64,000 bases of DNA, taken from contig BAXC01000006.1 in the NCBI GenBank assembly GCA_001310375.1, positions 1 to 64,000 on the forward strand. The letters run 5' to 3'. Shown piece after piece: positions 1 to 11,076 of this stretch. The position numbers and the translations under genes were made by a program. The stretch comes from Bacillus sp. JCM 19041 (GTDB lineage: Bacteria > Bacillota > Bacilli > Bacillales > Bacillaceae_D). The stretch's first letter is position 1; each line of letters starts with the position of its first letter. Under the pieces are notes generated by a model. That model made no database searches, was not told where the DNA came from, and saw nothing but the letters and a program-made list of their open reading frames with translations.

Positions 1-2
1 TG

Positions 3-254
3 CATTTTTATGATGGAGCTATGTTTTCGTTTTTAAAAAATGTAGTGCTGCTTTCTGTTGCCTCGCTGCCTTACGCCTTGATGATGGGAGTCTTTCTATG
101 TGTGGCTGCTGCTCTTTTCTTTTTACTTCCACCAGCAGCCGTTTGCTTTGCCGGAAGTCTTTTTGCTTGGATTACGACTCATTTTAGTTTGAAAGCGTTT
201 CAACGTACAAATCTATTATCGGAAACAATGACAAAAGGAGTAGAAACGTTATGA
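3..254 (+). CDS. DUF624 (YesL-like) membrane protein, C-terminal part
   Basis: The frame is open from the window edge, so this is only the C-terminal end; the methionine at 21 is internal. It shows two strongly hydrophobic segments and the motif [12 protein letters not shown], which resembles the last transmembrane pair of DUF624/YesL proteins. These are small membrane proteins usually found in carbohydrate-use operons. The stop overlaps the abfA start (ATGA at 251-254), so the two are translationally coupled. The role of DUF624 proteins is not established. Confidence 0.7.
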   Translation, partial: HFYDGAMFSFLKNVVLLSVASLPYALMMGVFLCVAAALFFLLPPAAVCFAGSLFAWITTHFSLKAFQRTNLLSETMTKGVETL

Positions 255-1711
255 CCAAAAAAGTAATAGCAACGGTTCATATAGATGAACCTGGCGCGAC
301 AATTAACCCCGCCATTTATGGACATTTTGCCGAACATTTAGGCAGGTGCATTTATGAAGGGATCTGGGTTGGAGAAAAATCAGCAGTACCGAATAAAAAA
401 GGATTACGCACCGATGTGGTTAACGCTCTTAAAGAATTGCAAGTACCTGTGTTACGTTGGCCAGGAGGTTGTTTTGCTGACGAGTATCATTGGAAGGATG
501 GGATCGGTCCAACAGAAGAGAGAAAAAAGATGGTCAACACCCATTGGGGCGGTACAGTTGAAACAAATGAATTTGGCACGCATGAGTTTATGACTTTATG
601 TGAAGAGATTGGCGCGGCTCCCTATATTAATGGGAATGTGGGAAGTGGTGAAGTGTTAGAAATGCAAGAGTGGGTTGAGTATCTAACGGCATCAAAAGGC
701 AGTCCGATGGCCGACGAGCGAGCAAAAAATGGCCGTTTTGAGCCGTGGGAATTGCCATACTTTGGCGTGGGAAATGAAAGCTGGGGATGCGGTGGGAATA
801 TGCGCCCAGAGTATTACGCTGATTTATACAGACGTTATCAGACCTATGTGCGAAAATATGGAGAGAAATCCGTTTATAAAATTGCTTGTGGAGCGAATGT
901 TGATGATTTTAACTGGACAGAGGTATTGATGAAGCAAGCCGCGCGGTTTATGGATGGGCTTAGTTTGCATTATTATACGGTCCCGGGAACGTGGGAAAAG
1001 AAAGGCGCAGCCACAGGGTTTAGTGAACAAGAATGGGATGAAACGATCAAAAAAGCCTTGCATATGGATGAATTGGTTACAAAGCATAGTGCGATTATGG
1101 ATCAGTACGATCCTGAAAAACGTGTCGGTTTGATCGTTGATGAGTGGGGCACTTGGTACGAAGTAGAACCAGGAACGAATCCTGGCTTCTTATATCAACA
1201 AAACAGTATAAGGGACGCTCTTGTTGCAGGAATTACATTAAATATATTCAATAATCACGCAGAACGTGTCCATATGGCTAATTTAGCTCAAACTGTTAAT
1301 GTGCTTCAGTCCGTTTTGTTAACGGAAGGAGAAAAGATGGTTAAAACACCTACCTATCATGTGTTTAATCTATATAAAGTGCATCAAGGAGCAGCGTTAT
1401 TACCTGTCCACATAGCAAATGGAGAAGGACTCCACTTATCTGCATCAATAAACAAACAGGGAAAGGCACACATAAGTGTTTGTAATCTCTCTCAATATGA
1501 TGGGAACGTACTTCAATTAGACTTAAGAGGAATTGTAGATAAAAAGAAAGTGACCGCAACGACTTTGTCCGCCGATGTGCGAGATGCTCATAATACATTT
1601 GAGCAGCCGAATAGAGTGATTCCAAAATTGTTAACAGACTTAATGCTAGAAAACAATCAACTGACTGCAACGTTACCGCCGATGTCTGTTACGGTTTTTG
1701 CTCTTTCATGA
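251..1711 (+). CDS. abfA: Alpha-N-arabinofuranosidase, GH51
   Basis: This is a 486-residue intracellular glycosidase that removes terminal L-arabinofuranosyl groups from arabino-oligosaccharides. It has the GH51 layout of a TIM barrel followed by a beta-sandwich. The acid/base Glu is visible near residue 176 in GNESWGCGG and the nucleophile Glu near residue 298 in [10 protein letters not shown]. The length matches Bacillus AbfA (about 500). There is no signal peptide, as expected for a cytosolic enzyme acting on imported oligosaccharides. It overlaps the upstream DUF624 gene and the downstream Cys-rich gene by ATGA, and sits just before the ara operon. Confidence 0.95.
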   Translation: MTKKVIATVHIDEPGATINPAIYGHFAEHLGRCIYEGIWVGEKSAVPNKKGLRTDVVNALKELQVPVLRWPGGCFADEYHWKDGIGPTEERKKMVNTHWGGTVETNEFGTHEFMTLCEEIGAAPYINGNVGSGEVLEMQEWVEYLTASKGSPMADERAKNGRFEPWELPYFGVGNESWGCGGNMRPEYYADLYRRYQTYVRKYGEKSVYKIACGANVDDFNWTEVLMKQAARFMDGLSLHYYTVPGTWEKKGAATGFSEQEWDETIKKALHMDELVTKHSAIMDQYDPEKRVGLIVDEWGTWYEVEPGTNPGFLYQQNSIRDALVAGITLNIFNNHAERVHMANLAQTVNVLQSVLLTEGEKMVKTPTYHVFNLYKVHQGAALLPVHIANGEGLHLSASINKQGKAHISVCNLSQYDGNVLQLDLRGIVDKKKVTATTLSADVRDAHNTFEQPNRVIPKLLTDLMLENNQLTATLPPMSVTVFALS

Positions 1712-1944
1712 GCTGTAAGAAGTGCCCAGAGCTAGTAGATAAAAGAGTTGCTCAGGATATGATTCAAGAACAGTTAACGCTCGAATCCGATCTTACAAGT
1801 GATGCCATATTCGCTATTAGGCTAGCAATTTGCGCCTGTTACGAACACTTAATGGATCGTCAAACCTGCGCAATATGCGGTTGTTATGTTGAGTTTAGGG
1901 CAAGGTTAGCGTATAAAAAATGTCCATTAAATAAAGGCTGGTAA
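1708..1944 (+). CDS. Small cysteine-rich protein, DUF6171-like
   Basis: A 78-residue protein with CxxC near the N-terminus (SCKKCPEL) and a second cluster, [14 protein letters not shown], followed by a late CPL. The spacing suggests a zinc ribbon or knuckle and resembles the small DUF6171 family of Firmicutes as I remember it. The start overlaps the abfA stop by ATGA. Function is unknown; the coupling to abfA is the only clue. Confidence 0.65.
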   Translation: MSCKKCPELVDKRVAQDMIQEQLTLESDLTSDAIFAIRLAICACYEHLMDRQTCAICGCYVEFRARLAYKKCPLNKGW

Positions 1945-1955
1945 ATTCCTTAAGG

Positions 1956-1984
1956 TTGTTGCCTCTAAGTCGGTTCATTATACT
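1956..1984 (+). promoter_or_regulatory. Likely sigma-A promoter for the ArsR-like gene
   Basis: TTGTTG at 1956-1961 and TATACT at 1979-1984 are separated by exactly 17 bases. The downstream gene starts at 2022 behind TAGGTGGAG. Seen by eye; no start-site data. Confidence 0.5.
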
Positions 1985-2021
1985 GATAATGATGAGCAGA
2001 TTTTAGAAAATAGGTGGAGTT

Positions 2022-2932
2022 ATGGAACTAGACTTGGATTTAACTGAACAATCATTGCCGGTGTATGAAGCGCTGGCAAGTAGAATACGTTTAAATGTGC
2101 TTCGTTTATTAGCGGAACGAGCAATGAATATTCGTGAACTTGCTGAATCACAGCAAGTAAGCAGTGCAATCATGACAAAACATGTTCAAAAATTAGAAAA
2201 AGCTGGACTGATTCAAACTGAACAGGTACGTGGGAGAGCTGGTATTCAGAAATTGTGTAGGCTGAGCGTAAAAGATGCGCATATTGCATTTCCGGATTCA
2301 AGAGCCACGCCTGTTCGCTCTTTTCATGAAAGTCATGTATCAGTTGGTCACTTCACTGATTTTTATGTGGAACCAACGTGTGGATTAGCTACTGAAGAAG
2401 CCATTATCGGAGAGTTTGATGAGCCAAGATACTTTCTTGACCCAATGAGGTAAATGCAAAGATTCTGTGGTTTTATAAAGGGTTTGTTGAGTATAAGTTG
2501 TCTAACTTTATGCACTCAGGTGAACAGCCAAAAGAACTGGAAATATCGATGGAACTATCTTCAGAAGCTCCTTTTACAAATAATAATTGGCCATCGGACA
2601 TTTCCTTTCATTTTAATGATGTAGGACTAGGTCAATGGAGAAGTCCAGGTGACTTCGGTGATCACCCTGGTAAATATACACCGCCTTGGTGGCCCAGAGC
2701 CATTAACCAATATGGTTTGTTAAAAGTAATTCGAATTACTGAAGAGGGAACGTTCATTGACGGTAAATTTCTTTCAAACGTTACGATTGCGGATGTGGCA
2801 ATTCGTAATAAAGTGTGGACTTTTAAAGTGGCTGTTGGGGAAGAAGGGGAGCAAGTAGGTGGAGTGACGCTATTTGGTTCTTCGTTTGGGAACTATAATC
2901 AAGATATGGTATTTCGGTTGTATTATGAGTAA
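2022..2932 (+). CDS. ArsR-superfamily (COG4189-like) transcriptional regulator, frameshifted
   Basis: Residues 1-90 form a winged-helix domain: ASRIRLNVLRLLAERAMNIR leads into a recognition region SSAIMTKHVQKLEKAGLIQ. A larger C-terminal ligand-type domain follows. The frame breaks near 2452 just after FLDPMR. Reading on with one extra base gives NAKILWFYKGFVEYKLSNF, which runs straight into the second frame (to 2932), so I join them as about 303 residues. The position between abfA and the ara genes suggests it senses an arabinose-related signal; that is inference. The break is probably a sequencing indel. Confidence 0.7.
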
Positions 2933-2936
2933 CTGG

Positions 2937-2968
2937 TTTTAACGAAGGCTGGCTTGCCTTCGTTAAAA
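2937..2968. other. Perfect 12-bp inverted repeat (hairpin)
   Basis: TTTTAACGAAGG and CCTTCGTTAAAA flank an 8-base loop between the ArsR-like stop and the ribosome binding site of the AraC gene. No T-run follows on the plus strand, so it may be a weak terminator or an mRNA-stability element. Confidence 0.6.
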
Positions 2969-2983
2969 TGGAAAGGGGAAAAA

Positions 2984-3876
2984 ATGAGTTTCTATGACAA
3001 CAGGCTGAGAATTGAGCCCCATTATCCGGTAGTAAGGTTTTATTATTATAAAGAATGGCGTCAATTTGAAATGAAGCTCATTCACATGAGGCAATTGAGT
3101 TTATGCATGTTCTTTCAGGTAGTTGTAAGGTTGAAACAAACACGGGTAGCTATCAGTTGAAAAAGGGACAAATTATTTTCCTCGATGCAAACACGACTCA
3201 TCGTCTAATTGTTAGTGAAAAATGCAGAATGTTCAATATTGAGATTTCCTTTCAACAAGGAGAAACAGCTTTTCCACCCCTATGTGAGTTGTATAAAGAA
3301 AACGAAGCATTAAGGAAAATGATGAGAAATGAAAAACCTCATATGCTCTTACATGATTCAGACGATACGTATCAATGTTTGCGTAGACTGATCATGGAGG
3401 TTGATAAGAAAAGCAATCAAACGGATTTTATGGTGCAATTGTTATTAAGCGAATACATTATTCGTGTTGCTGGGTTAGCAGAAGTGGACTATGCAGAACC
3501 TGATCAACAATATGCAAGACGAGTGATCGCTTATATTCACCAAAATTACGATAGAGAAGTAAGCGTTGCTGAGATTGCAGATGCAGTTCATTTACATCCA
3601 GGTTATTTGCAGCGTGTATTTAAATTCTCCACTGGCAAATCGATTCATGAATTCCTCGTTTCATACCGAATGAAGAAAGCAAAAGCAATGCTAAAACAAA
3701 CGGACATTAGCATCACAGATATTCCCCATTATATTGGCATGAATTCACAACAATATTTCAGCACGACGTTCAAAAAATATGTGCAATGCACGCCAAGTGC
3801 ATATCGAAAAGCACATCAATATAATGAATCGCTTAGAAGAAAAAGTGAGGATATTAAACAATCAACTGAAGCATAA
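2984..3876 (+). CDS. AraC-family regulator with cupin sensor domain, frameshifted
   Basis: The start at 2984 follows AAAGGGGAAAAA. The N-terminal cupin-type effector domain is broken near 3077; restoring one C gives the typical motif HSHEAIEFMHVLSG. The C-terminal double helix-turn-helix is intact: the first HTH lies around VSVAEIADAVHLHPGYLQRV and the second around ISITDIPHYIGMNSQQYF, ending in TPSAYRKAH. Total is about 297 residues. It directly precedes the cre box and araL, so arabinose-responsive control of the operon is likely but not shown. Confidence 0.8.
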
Positions 3877-3885
3877 GTGATATTA

Positions 3886-3901
3886 TTGAAAGCGCTTTTA
3901 T
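3886..3901 (+). promoter_or_regulatory. cre box (CcpA) upstream of araL
   Basis: TGAAAGCGCTTTTA at 3887-3900 matches the catabolite-responsive element consensus except for one base in the terminal CA. It lies about 100 bp before araL, as expected for carbon catabolite repression of an arabinose operon. Confidence 0.65.
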
Positions 3902-4001
3902 TAGGTCGGAGTTATGATAAAACCACTGAAACCATAATCTTGGAGATAGATAGATGTGATGAAAATAGATATGTAGGAGAAAGGGGAGGTGAGGATTCCG
4001 A

Positions 4002-4790
4002 ATGCTAAATGGCATCGATGCTGTGCTGTTTGATTTAGATGGAACCGTCTTTCAAGGTGATCGTCTTATTCCGGGCGCCAAGGAAACGATTGATGCTTTG
4101 CAGGCCGCAGATAAGCGAGTCGCCTATTTAAGCAACCGTGGCAATGTTTCAAGAGAGGCTGGTTTTGAAAAACTTCAACGTCATGGTATTAAAGCAACAC
4201 GAGACTCAATTATTTTTTCTTCAACGGTAACGGCTTTATTTATGAAAAAACACTATCCAGAAGCATCTGTCTGGCTCCTCGGCAATAAAGGGTTGGGAGA
4301 AGAAATGAATCAACATGACGTCCAACTTGCCCAGACTCCCGAAGAAGCGGATTTTGTTGTTGTTACGTTGCATGATGAAATAACGTATGGGGAGCTAAAT
4401 GATGCCTTTAAGGCTACATCAATGGGAGCAAGAATGGTCGCGACGAATTCAGATAAAACATATCCAGATGAGCTTGGACCTGCGATTGATGTAGCTGGTT
4501 TTATCGGCGCAATTGAAGCGGCGACAGGTAGAAAAACTGAACTAGTTATTGGAAAGCCTTCATGTTTTATGGCAGAAGCGGCATTGGACTATTTGCAAAC
4601 ACCAGCATCAAGGTGCCTGATCGTTGGTGATAGTTTAGAGTCAGATATTGGGCTTGGACGGATGCAAGGTATGAGAACTTCGCTTGTGCTGACAGGAAAC
4701 GCCAGCTTAGCTGAAGCGAATATGCTTCCTCCAAAAAGAAAACCAGATTATATCATTGATAGTTTGGCAGACATTAGGAGGTACTTATGA
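4002..4790 (+). CDS. araL: AraL-type HAD sugar phosphatase
   Basis: 262 residues of the NagD-like HAD-IIA type. Motif I is VLFDLDGTVFQGD; a late motif GDSLESDIGLG carries the acidic metal ligands. In B. subtilis AraL is a promiscuous sugar-phosphate phosphatase next to araM in the arabinose operon, and the same araL-araM adjacency is kept here. The start is supported by GGGGAGGTGAGG 8 bases upstream. It overlaps araM by 4 bases (ATGA). It probably detoxifies phosphorylated sugars that build up during arabinose growth. Confidence 0.85.
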   Translation: MLNGIDAVLFDLDGTVFQGDRLIPGAKETIDALQAADKRVAYLSNRGNVSREAGFEKLQRHGIKATRDSIIFSSTVTALFMKKHYPEASVWLLGNKGLGEEMNQHDVQLAQTPEEADFVVVTLHDEITYGELNDAFKATSMGARMVATNSDKTYPDELGPAIDVAGFIGAIEAATGRKTELVIGKPSCFMAEAALDYLQTPASRCLIVGDSLESDIGLGRMQGMRTSLVLTGNASLAEANMLPPKRKPDYIIDSLADIRRYL

Positions 4791-5970
4791 ATATGATCTC
4801 ATTGCAACAGCGAATTGAAGCATCAGGAGAGACTCTTTATCCACTACCAGTGGAATTACTAATAGTAGAAGAAAATGCTTTGTCTAAAGCTGCCGATTTT
4901 ATTGCAAGTCGAGTGGATAACGGTATTTTGCTAGTTGCAGATCGGAATACGCATAAAGCGGCCGGTGAAAGGTTATGCAAGCTATTAGAGGAACAAGGAC
5001 ATTATGTAGCGTCCACTTGTTGAAACCAAATAAAAACGGGGATGTGATTGCCGATGAGGCATCTTTAGTTGATGTTCTCCTAAAAGTTGAACCGAGCACA
5101 CAACTGATTGTTGCCGTAGGTTCTGGCACAATCCATGATATCGTCCGCTTTGTGAGTGGAAAAACGGGCAAATCGTTTGTTTCTATACCTACTGCTCCGT
5201 CAGTAGATGGTTTCACATCGCTTGGTGCGCCTATCGTCTTAAGAGGGGAGAAGAAGACATATCAACTTGTTGCTCCAATCGCTTTGTTTGCTGACACATC
5301 GGTGTTAAAACTAGCACCTTCCGCTTTAATTGCGGCTGGATTTGGCGATATGGTCGGAAAATACACTTCCCTGTTAGATTGGCGAATCGGTTCGATCGTA
5401 AAAGGAGAACCCTATTCATCACTTGTAGCAAATCTAACGGAAGAAGCACTTTTTTCCTGCGTTGATGTAGTTGATGAAATTGGAGCAAAAACCGAAGAAG
5501 GTGTTCAGGTATTAATGGAAGGTTTGTTGTTATCTGGTTTGGCAATGGCGTTGTTCGGCTATTCCCACTCTGCTTCCGGAGCAGAACACCATCTCTCTCA
5601 TTATTGGGAAATGAAGGCTCTTGAAACGGGAGAAAAGCAACTATTACATGGTGCAAAAGTTGGTTTGTCTACTTTACTGATCAACCGTTTATATAAAGAG
5701 GAAATCATGCCAGTGATTGACGAGTTGATGAGCGAGAAACAAGCACAACAAGTCCGCTCCCTTATTGAAGCATTACCTGATGCGGCTTGGGTGCAAGAGT
5801 TGCTTGAAACAGTTGGTTGGAGCGAAGAGCTTGTCCCGATTGCTCCAGAGCTAGTTGATCAGAGCTTATTGCATGCCCATTTACTTAGGGAACGGTACAC
5901 ACTTTTGCGTTTGTATAACGATAAAAAAGAATGGCACAAAGGAGGGGAAACGAATGCTTACCGAACTTAA
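4787..5970 (+). CDS. araM: Glycerol-1-phosphate dehydrogenase AraM, frameshifted
   Basis: After joining two frames near 5020 the protein is about 394 residues, the length of B. subtilis AraM. The NAD site [11 protein letters not shown] and [12 protein letters not shown] are clear. The metal ligands are placed in GDMVGK and in the His-rich segment [13 protein letters not shown]. AraM reduces dihydroxyacetone phosphate to sn-glycerol-1-phosphate in the cytosol; its tie to arabinose use is by operon position only. The break lies inside the N-terminal Rossmann part (after GHYVAS), with no sign of other decay. Confidence 0.85.
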
Positions 5971-6657
5971 ACAGCAAGTATATGAAGCAAATTTGGCGTT
6001 ACCGAAACACGGACTAGTGACATTTACTTGGGGGAATGCAAGTGGGATTGACCGAGAACATAATATTGTTGCGATTAAGCAAGTGGATTGGATTATGCCG
6101 AGATGACTCCTGAAGATATGGTTCTTGTTTCGCTTGCTGGAGATGTCGTGGAAGGATCGCTTCGTCCTTCTTCTGATCTCGAAACCCATTTGGTTCTGTA
6201 TAAAGCTTTCCCAGGCATTAATGGAATCGTCCACACTCATTCCACATGGGCGACTGGATGGGCGCAAGCTGGTAGGTCCATTCCAGCACTAGGTACAACC
6301 CATGCTGATTATTTTTACGGCGACATTCCTTGTACAAGGGAAATGACGGAGGCAGAAATTCAAGGCGGATACGAATTGGAGACTGGAAACGTTATTGTAG
6401 AAACGTTTGAGTTAGGCAATCCATTTCAAATGCCTGCCGTGCTTGTTCATGGCCATGCTCCTTTCACATGGGGACGATCTCCGAAAGAAGCGGTTTATCA
6501 TGCGGTCGTCCTAGAAGAAGTAGCAAAAATGGCATCCAATACAGTTGGATTAAACCCAGATGCCACAGGTATCTCTCAAGAATTGCTTGATCGCCATTAT
6601 CTTAGAAAGCACGGGGAACATGCCTATTACGGTCAGAAGGGAAGTGAATCGGATTGA
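5954..6657 (+). CDS. araD: L-ribulose-5-phosphate 4-epimerase, frameshifted
   Basis: Class II aldolase-fold enzyme converting L-ribulose 5-phosphate to D-xylulose 5-phosphate. The zinc ligands lie in [15 protein letters not shown] and in [11 protein letters not shown]. The frame breaks near 6085: adding one C turns IKQVDWIMP into [16 protein letters not shown], restoring the phosphate-binding KPSG motif. That is strong evidence for a missing base rather than decay. The joined length is about 234 residues. It overlaps the araM end by 17 bases and araB by 4. Confidence 0.9.
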
Positions 6658-8341
6658 AAAAACGTTATACGATTGGAATTGATTATGGCACCGAATCAGG
6701 CAGAGCGGTGTTAGTCGATTTAGAAAATGGTGCAGAAGTAGCGGAGCATGTCACACCCTATTCCCATGGTGTGATTGATGAACGTCTTCCAGGGAGTGGA
6801 CTTTTGCTAGAGCCAGAGTGGGCGCTTCAACATCCGAGAGATTATTTAGATGTGCTTGAACAATCCATTCCAGCTGTACTCAATGAATCAGGTGTAAACG
6901 CGCGCCAGATTATTGGCGTTGGTATTGATTTCACTGCCTGCACGATGCTTCCCATAGATGAAGATGGTGAGCCCCTCTGTTTTCAAGAACATTTGGCTAA
7001 TCGACACATGCATGGGTGAAATTATGGAAACATCATGCTGCTCAGGATGAAGCGGATGAAATTAATCGAATTGGTGAGAATCGAGGTGAATCATTCCTTG
7101 CTCGTTACGGGGGCAAATACTCTTCAGAGTGGATGATGTCAAAAATATGGCAGATTTTTAATGAAGATCGGGAAATGTTTGATGAAGCTGACGCTTTTTT
7201 AGAGGGCACAGACTGGGTCATTGCACAACTTTCTGGCACAATTGTCCGCAACAGTTGTACGGCGGGCTATAAAGCAATGTGGCATAAGCAAGATGGATAC
7301 CCCGAAGATGAATTCTTTGCAGCGTTACATCCTGATTTAAAGCGCTTAACATCAACTAAACTTCGAGGTGATATCCGGGCTCCTGGGGAAGCAGCTGGTG
7401 GTTTAACAAAAGAAATGGCAGAACGAATCGGACTTTTACCTGGCACAGCTGTTGCTGTTGGTAATGTTGATGCACATGTCTCTGTTCCAGCAACGGGAGT
7501 TGTTTCACCGGGCAAGTTAGTCATGGCAATGGGGACATCGATCTGTCATCTTGTACTGTCAGACGAAGAAAAAGAAGTTGAAGGCATGTGTGGAGTGGTC
7601 GAAGATGGGATTGTCCCAGGTTATTACGGTTATGAAGCTGGACAATCAGCTGTTGGCGATATTTTCGCATGGTTTATCGAGCATGGTGTAACGTCAGAGC
7701 TTAAAGAAGAAGCAAAACAAGAAGGACTGCCACTTCATTCTTTGCTAGAAGAAAAAGCGGCTGCTTATCAACCAGGTGAAACGGGTCTGCTCGCACTTGA
7801 TTGGTGGAATGGGAACCGATCGACTTTGGTTGATACAAATTTAACAGGACTCATTCTTGGTTATACATTGCAAACGAAATCTGAAGAGTTGTATCGAGCG
7901 CTACTCGAAGCGACTGCCTTTGGCACTAAGAAAATTATAGACGCTTTTAATCACAGTGGTGTAGAAGTAAATGAATTATATGCATGTGGTGGCTTGCCAC
8001 AAAAAAATAAACTACTGATGCAAATTTATGCCGATGTTACAAATTTAGAAATTAAAGTAGCCGCTTCAAAACAAACACCAGCTCTAGGGGCAGCAATGTA
8101 TGCAAGTGTAGCGGCGGGGGAAGCATCGGGTGGTTATGCAACGATTTTTGCTGCGGCAGAAAAGATGGCTCGAACGCAAGATTATTCATACAAACCAAAT
8201 CCAGAAAATGCGGAAGTTTATGAAACCATTTATAAGGAGTATAGCAAGCTCCACGATTATTTTGGCAGAGGAGAAAATAATGTCATGAAAACACTACGGG
8301 GCTTGCGGGATAAAACAAAAGGAGGTGCGGTCCATGCTTAA
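6654..8341 (+). CDS. araB: Ribulokinase, frameshifted
   Basis: FGGY-family kinase phosphorylating L-ribulose. The N-terminal motif [17 protein letters not shown] is the first ATPase element; later motifs include [23 protein letters not shown] and [13 protein letters not shown]. The frame breaks at about 7005: one added C gives [16 protein letters not shown], the conserved substrate-site region of AraB. Joined length is about 562 residues, normal for AraB. Internal to the araLMDBA operon. Confidence 0.92.
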
Positions 8342-9802
8342 GAATAAAGCGTATCAATATTGGTTTATTACGGGAAGTCAACCGTTGTACGGTCAAGAGA
8401 CGATTGATCAAGTTGCAGCACATTCGGATGAGATCGTGAAAGGCTCAATCATCTGTTGCCAGAAAAACTTGTTTTAAAGCCTGTAGCCACATCCCCAGAC
8501 CGTATTTTGCAGCTTTTGCGAGAAGCAAGTCAAGATGTTGAATGTGCTGGCATTATCACATGGATGCATACTTTCTCGCCAGCGAAAATGTGGATTGCGG
8601 GTCTTAAAGAGCTGAATAAGCCAATGCTCCATTTACACACACAATATAATCGTGATATTCCTTGGGGCGAAATTGATATGGATTTTATGAATTTAAATCA
8701 GTCAGCACATGGAGACCGGGAATTTGGTTTTATGGTCTCACGTATGGGGATTGAACGAAAAGTAGTGGCGGGACATTGGCAGAATCCAGCGGTTGCACAG
8801 CGGATTGGTGACTGGATGAAGACTGTAAGTGCTTATCAGGAAAGCAAACACTTAAAAGTCGCAAGGTTTGGCGACAACATGAGGGAAGTGGCTGTGACTG
8901 AAGGGGATAAAGTGGAAGCTCAGATCAAGCTAGGTTGGTCCGTTTCTGGTTATGGAATCGGTGATCTGGTAGGAAGCATTGGAGAGGTAACTGATCAGCA
9001 AGTTGCTGCTTTAATGGATGAATACCGCAGCTTATATACATTTCATCCTGATGCGAGTATCGCTGCGATTGAAGAGCAAGCGCGAATTGAGCTTGGTTTG
9101 GAAACGTTTCTTGAGCAAGGAGATTATCGTGCGTTTTCAACCACATTTGAAGACTTACACGGAATGAAACAGTTACCTGGACTTGCAGTTCAACGTCTAA
9201 TGGCGAAAGGCTACGGTTTTGCAGGAGAAGGTGATTGGAAAACAGCTGCACTATTGCGTGTTCTTAAAGTAATGGCAAAGCAGGATGGTACATCATTTAT
9301 GGAAGATTATACAAACCATCTTGAACAAGGAAATGAAATGATTTTAGGGTCTCATATGTTGGAAGTGTGCCCGACAATTTCGCAAGAGAAGCCAATGATT
9401 GTAGTTGAGCCACTTTCAATGGGAAATAAAGAAGATCCGGCACGGCTTGTTTTTAAAGGGAAGGCGGGTCGAGCTCTGAATGCAGCAATTATTGATGTAG
9501 GGTCACGCTTTCGTATTGTCGCAAATGAAGTAGAAGCTGTGGAGAACGAAAAAGAAATGCCAAAGCTCCCAGTCGCCAGTGTGCTATGGAAACCATTGCC
9601 TTCTTTTTCTGAAGCTACTGAAGCATGGATCTATGCGGGTGGGGCGCATCACACTGTTTTTTCTTATCATATTACAAAAGAACAATTAATTGATTGGTCA
9701 AACCTAATGGGAATTGAATGTCTTGTGATTGATGAAACGTCAAATGTAGGACAAATAAGAAAGGAATTGTTCTGGAACGAAAAGTCGTATCGGTCAAGGT
9801 GA
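8334..9802 (+). CDS. araA: L-arabinose isomerase, frameshifted
   Basis: Converts L-arabinose to L-ribulose using Mn. The true N-terminus starts at 8334 ([19 protein letters not shown]), behind GGAGGTGCGG and overlapping the araB stop. The frame is lost near 8443; one added C gives [20 protein letters not shown] and joins the long frame. Active-site segments [13 protein letters not shown] and [11 protein letters not shown] are visible, as is [11 protein letters not shown]. Length about 489, close to B. subtilis AraA (496). Confidence 0.92.
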
Positions 9803-9849
9803 AGCAGCTAACGCTTAGCCTTGTCTGATCGAAAATAAACGTTCTAAAC

Positions 9850-9874
9850 GGTGGTATAAACGAGGAATACCACC
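9850..9874 (+). other. Hairpin between araA and the transporter genes
   Basis: GGTGGTAT and ATACCACC form an 8-bp stem around a 9-base loop. There is no T-run, so it more likely tunes mRNA stability or partial termination between the ara enzymes and the transporter than acts as a full terminator. Confidence 0.45.
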
Positions 9875-9906
9875 AGTATCATAAATAGAATGCTCGTTCC
9901 ATTTGA

Positions 9907-9922
9907 TTGAAAGCGCTTACTA
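9907..9922 (+). promoter_or_regulatory. cre box upstream of the sugar ABC transporter
   Basis: TTGAAAGCGCTTACTA matches the CcpA cre consensus with one mismatch in the terminal CA. It lies 25 bp before the substrate-binding protein start, suggesting separate glucose repression of the transporter. Confidence 0.65.
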
Positions 9923-9946
9923 AAATGTAACTTAGGGGGAAGTTAG

Positions 9947-11017
9947 ATGAAGAAGCTTATTGGTTGTATGGCTTTTGTCGGTTGTCTTGTTTTTGTAGGC
10001 GGTTGTTCGGAAGAAGGGTCAGGGGACGGAAAGGGCAAGATTGGTATTGCAATGCCGACACAATCCTCGGAACGCTGGATAGCTGATGGGAACCATATGG
10101 TGTCTTATTTTGAAGATTTAGGTTACGAAACGGATCTTCAGTATGCAGAAGATGTTGTTGAGAATCAAGTATCTCAAATTGAAAATATGATTACACGGGG
10201 TGTTGATGCGCTGGTCATTGCCTCGGTTGATGGAGAAGCGTTAACAACGGTTCTTGAATCCGCAAATGCCGAAGGAATTCCTGTAATTTCGTATGATCGT
10301 TTAATCATGAACTCAGAGTTTGTTGATTACTATGCGACATTTGATAATTTTGAAGTGGGTGTTCTCCAAGGGCAATATATCATTGATGAATTAAATTTAG
10401 AAAATGAAGAGGGGCCATTTAACATTGAGTTGTTTGCAGGTTCACCAGATGACAACAATGCGCATTTCTTTTTTAATGGTGCTATGTCCGTGCTCCAACC
10501 GTATATTGATGAAGGGAAATTAAATGTGTTAAGTGGGCAAACGGACTTTAATCAAATTGCTATTCTTCGCTGGGATGGAGCAACTGCTCAAAGTAGAATG
10601 GACAATTTATTAAGCTCTAATTATGGCGGAGGAGAAGAACTAGATGCAGTATTGGCTCCTGCTGACTTATTAAGTATTGGTATTCTTGCTTCGTTAAAAA
10701 ACTCTGGATTTACAGCTGATGATATGCCAATTGTGACAGGGCAGGATGCGGATATTCCATCTGTTAATGCGCTTATAGCTGGAGAACAAGCAATGACTGT
10801 TTTTAAAGATACACGTGTTCTTGCTGAAAAAGCAGTTGAAATGACAGAAGCTGTTTTACAAGGGGAAGAGCCTGAAGTAAACGATACAGAAACGTATGAC
10901 AATAACACAAAAGTGGTCCCTTCGTTCCTTGAAACGCCAGTTGTCGTTACGGTTGATAATTACGAAGAGATATTAATTGATAGTGGTTATTACGAGGTAG
11001 ATCAGCTTAATCAATAA
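9947..11017 (+). CDS. chvE: ChvE-like multiple-monosaccharide binding lipoprotein
   Basis: 356 residues. A lipoprotein signal peptide ends in VFVGGC (cleavage before Cys20), then a periplasmic-binding-protein type I domain starting [15 protein letters not shown]. The segment [21 protein letters not shown] and the closing half [21 protein letters not shown] are typical of ChvE-like receptors for arabinose, galactose, xylose and glucose. It is the extracellular receptor of the GguA/GguB importer encoded next; position after araA points to L-arabinose, possibly also galactose. Confidence 0.88.
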   Translation: MKKLIGCMAFVGCLVFVGGCSEEGSGDGKGKIGIAMPTQSSERWIADGNHMVSYFEDLGYETDLQYAEDVVENQVSQIENMITRGVDALVIASVDGEALTTVLESANAEGIPVISYDRLIMNSEFVDYYATFDNFEVGVLQGQYIIDELNLENEEGPFNIELFAGSPDDNNAHFFFNGAMSVLQPYIDEGKLNVLSGQTDFNQIAILRWDGATAQSRMDNLLSSNYGGGEELDAVLAPADLLSIGILASLKNSGFTADDMPIVTGQDADIPSVNALIAGEQAMTVFKDTRVLAEKAVEMTEAVLQGEEPEVNDTETYDNNTKVVPSFLETPVVVTVDNYEEILIDSGYYEVDQLNQ

Positions 11018-11076
11018 AGAGCATTGTGCGGTTTTCTCACTAGAGGAAACCGCCTTTGCATAGGAGATGACCAAAG

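Noticed and set aside
2937..2968. Calling the hairpin before the AraC gene a rho-independent terminator
   Set aside because: There is no T-run after the stem on the plus strand and the AraC ribosome binding site follows at once, so it is listed only as a hairpin.
2022..3876. Reading the ArsR-like and AraC-like genes as decayed pseudogenes
   Set aside because: Each has one indel only, motifs continue across it, and the same error type is found throughout the window.
5231..5656. Long antisense frames such as this one inside araM
   Set aside because: They lie opposite well-recognised genes, lack ribosome binding sites and show no family motifs.
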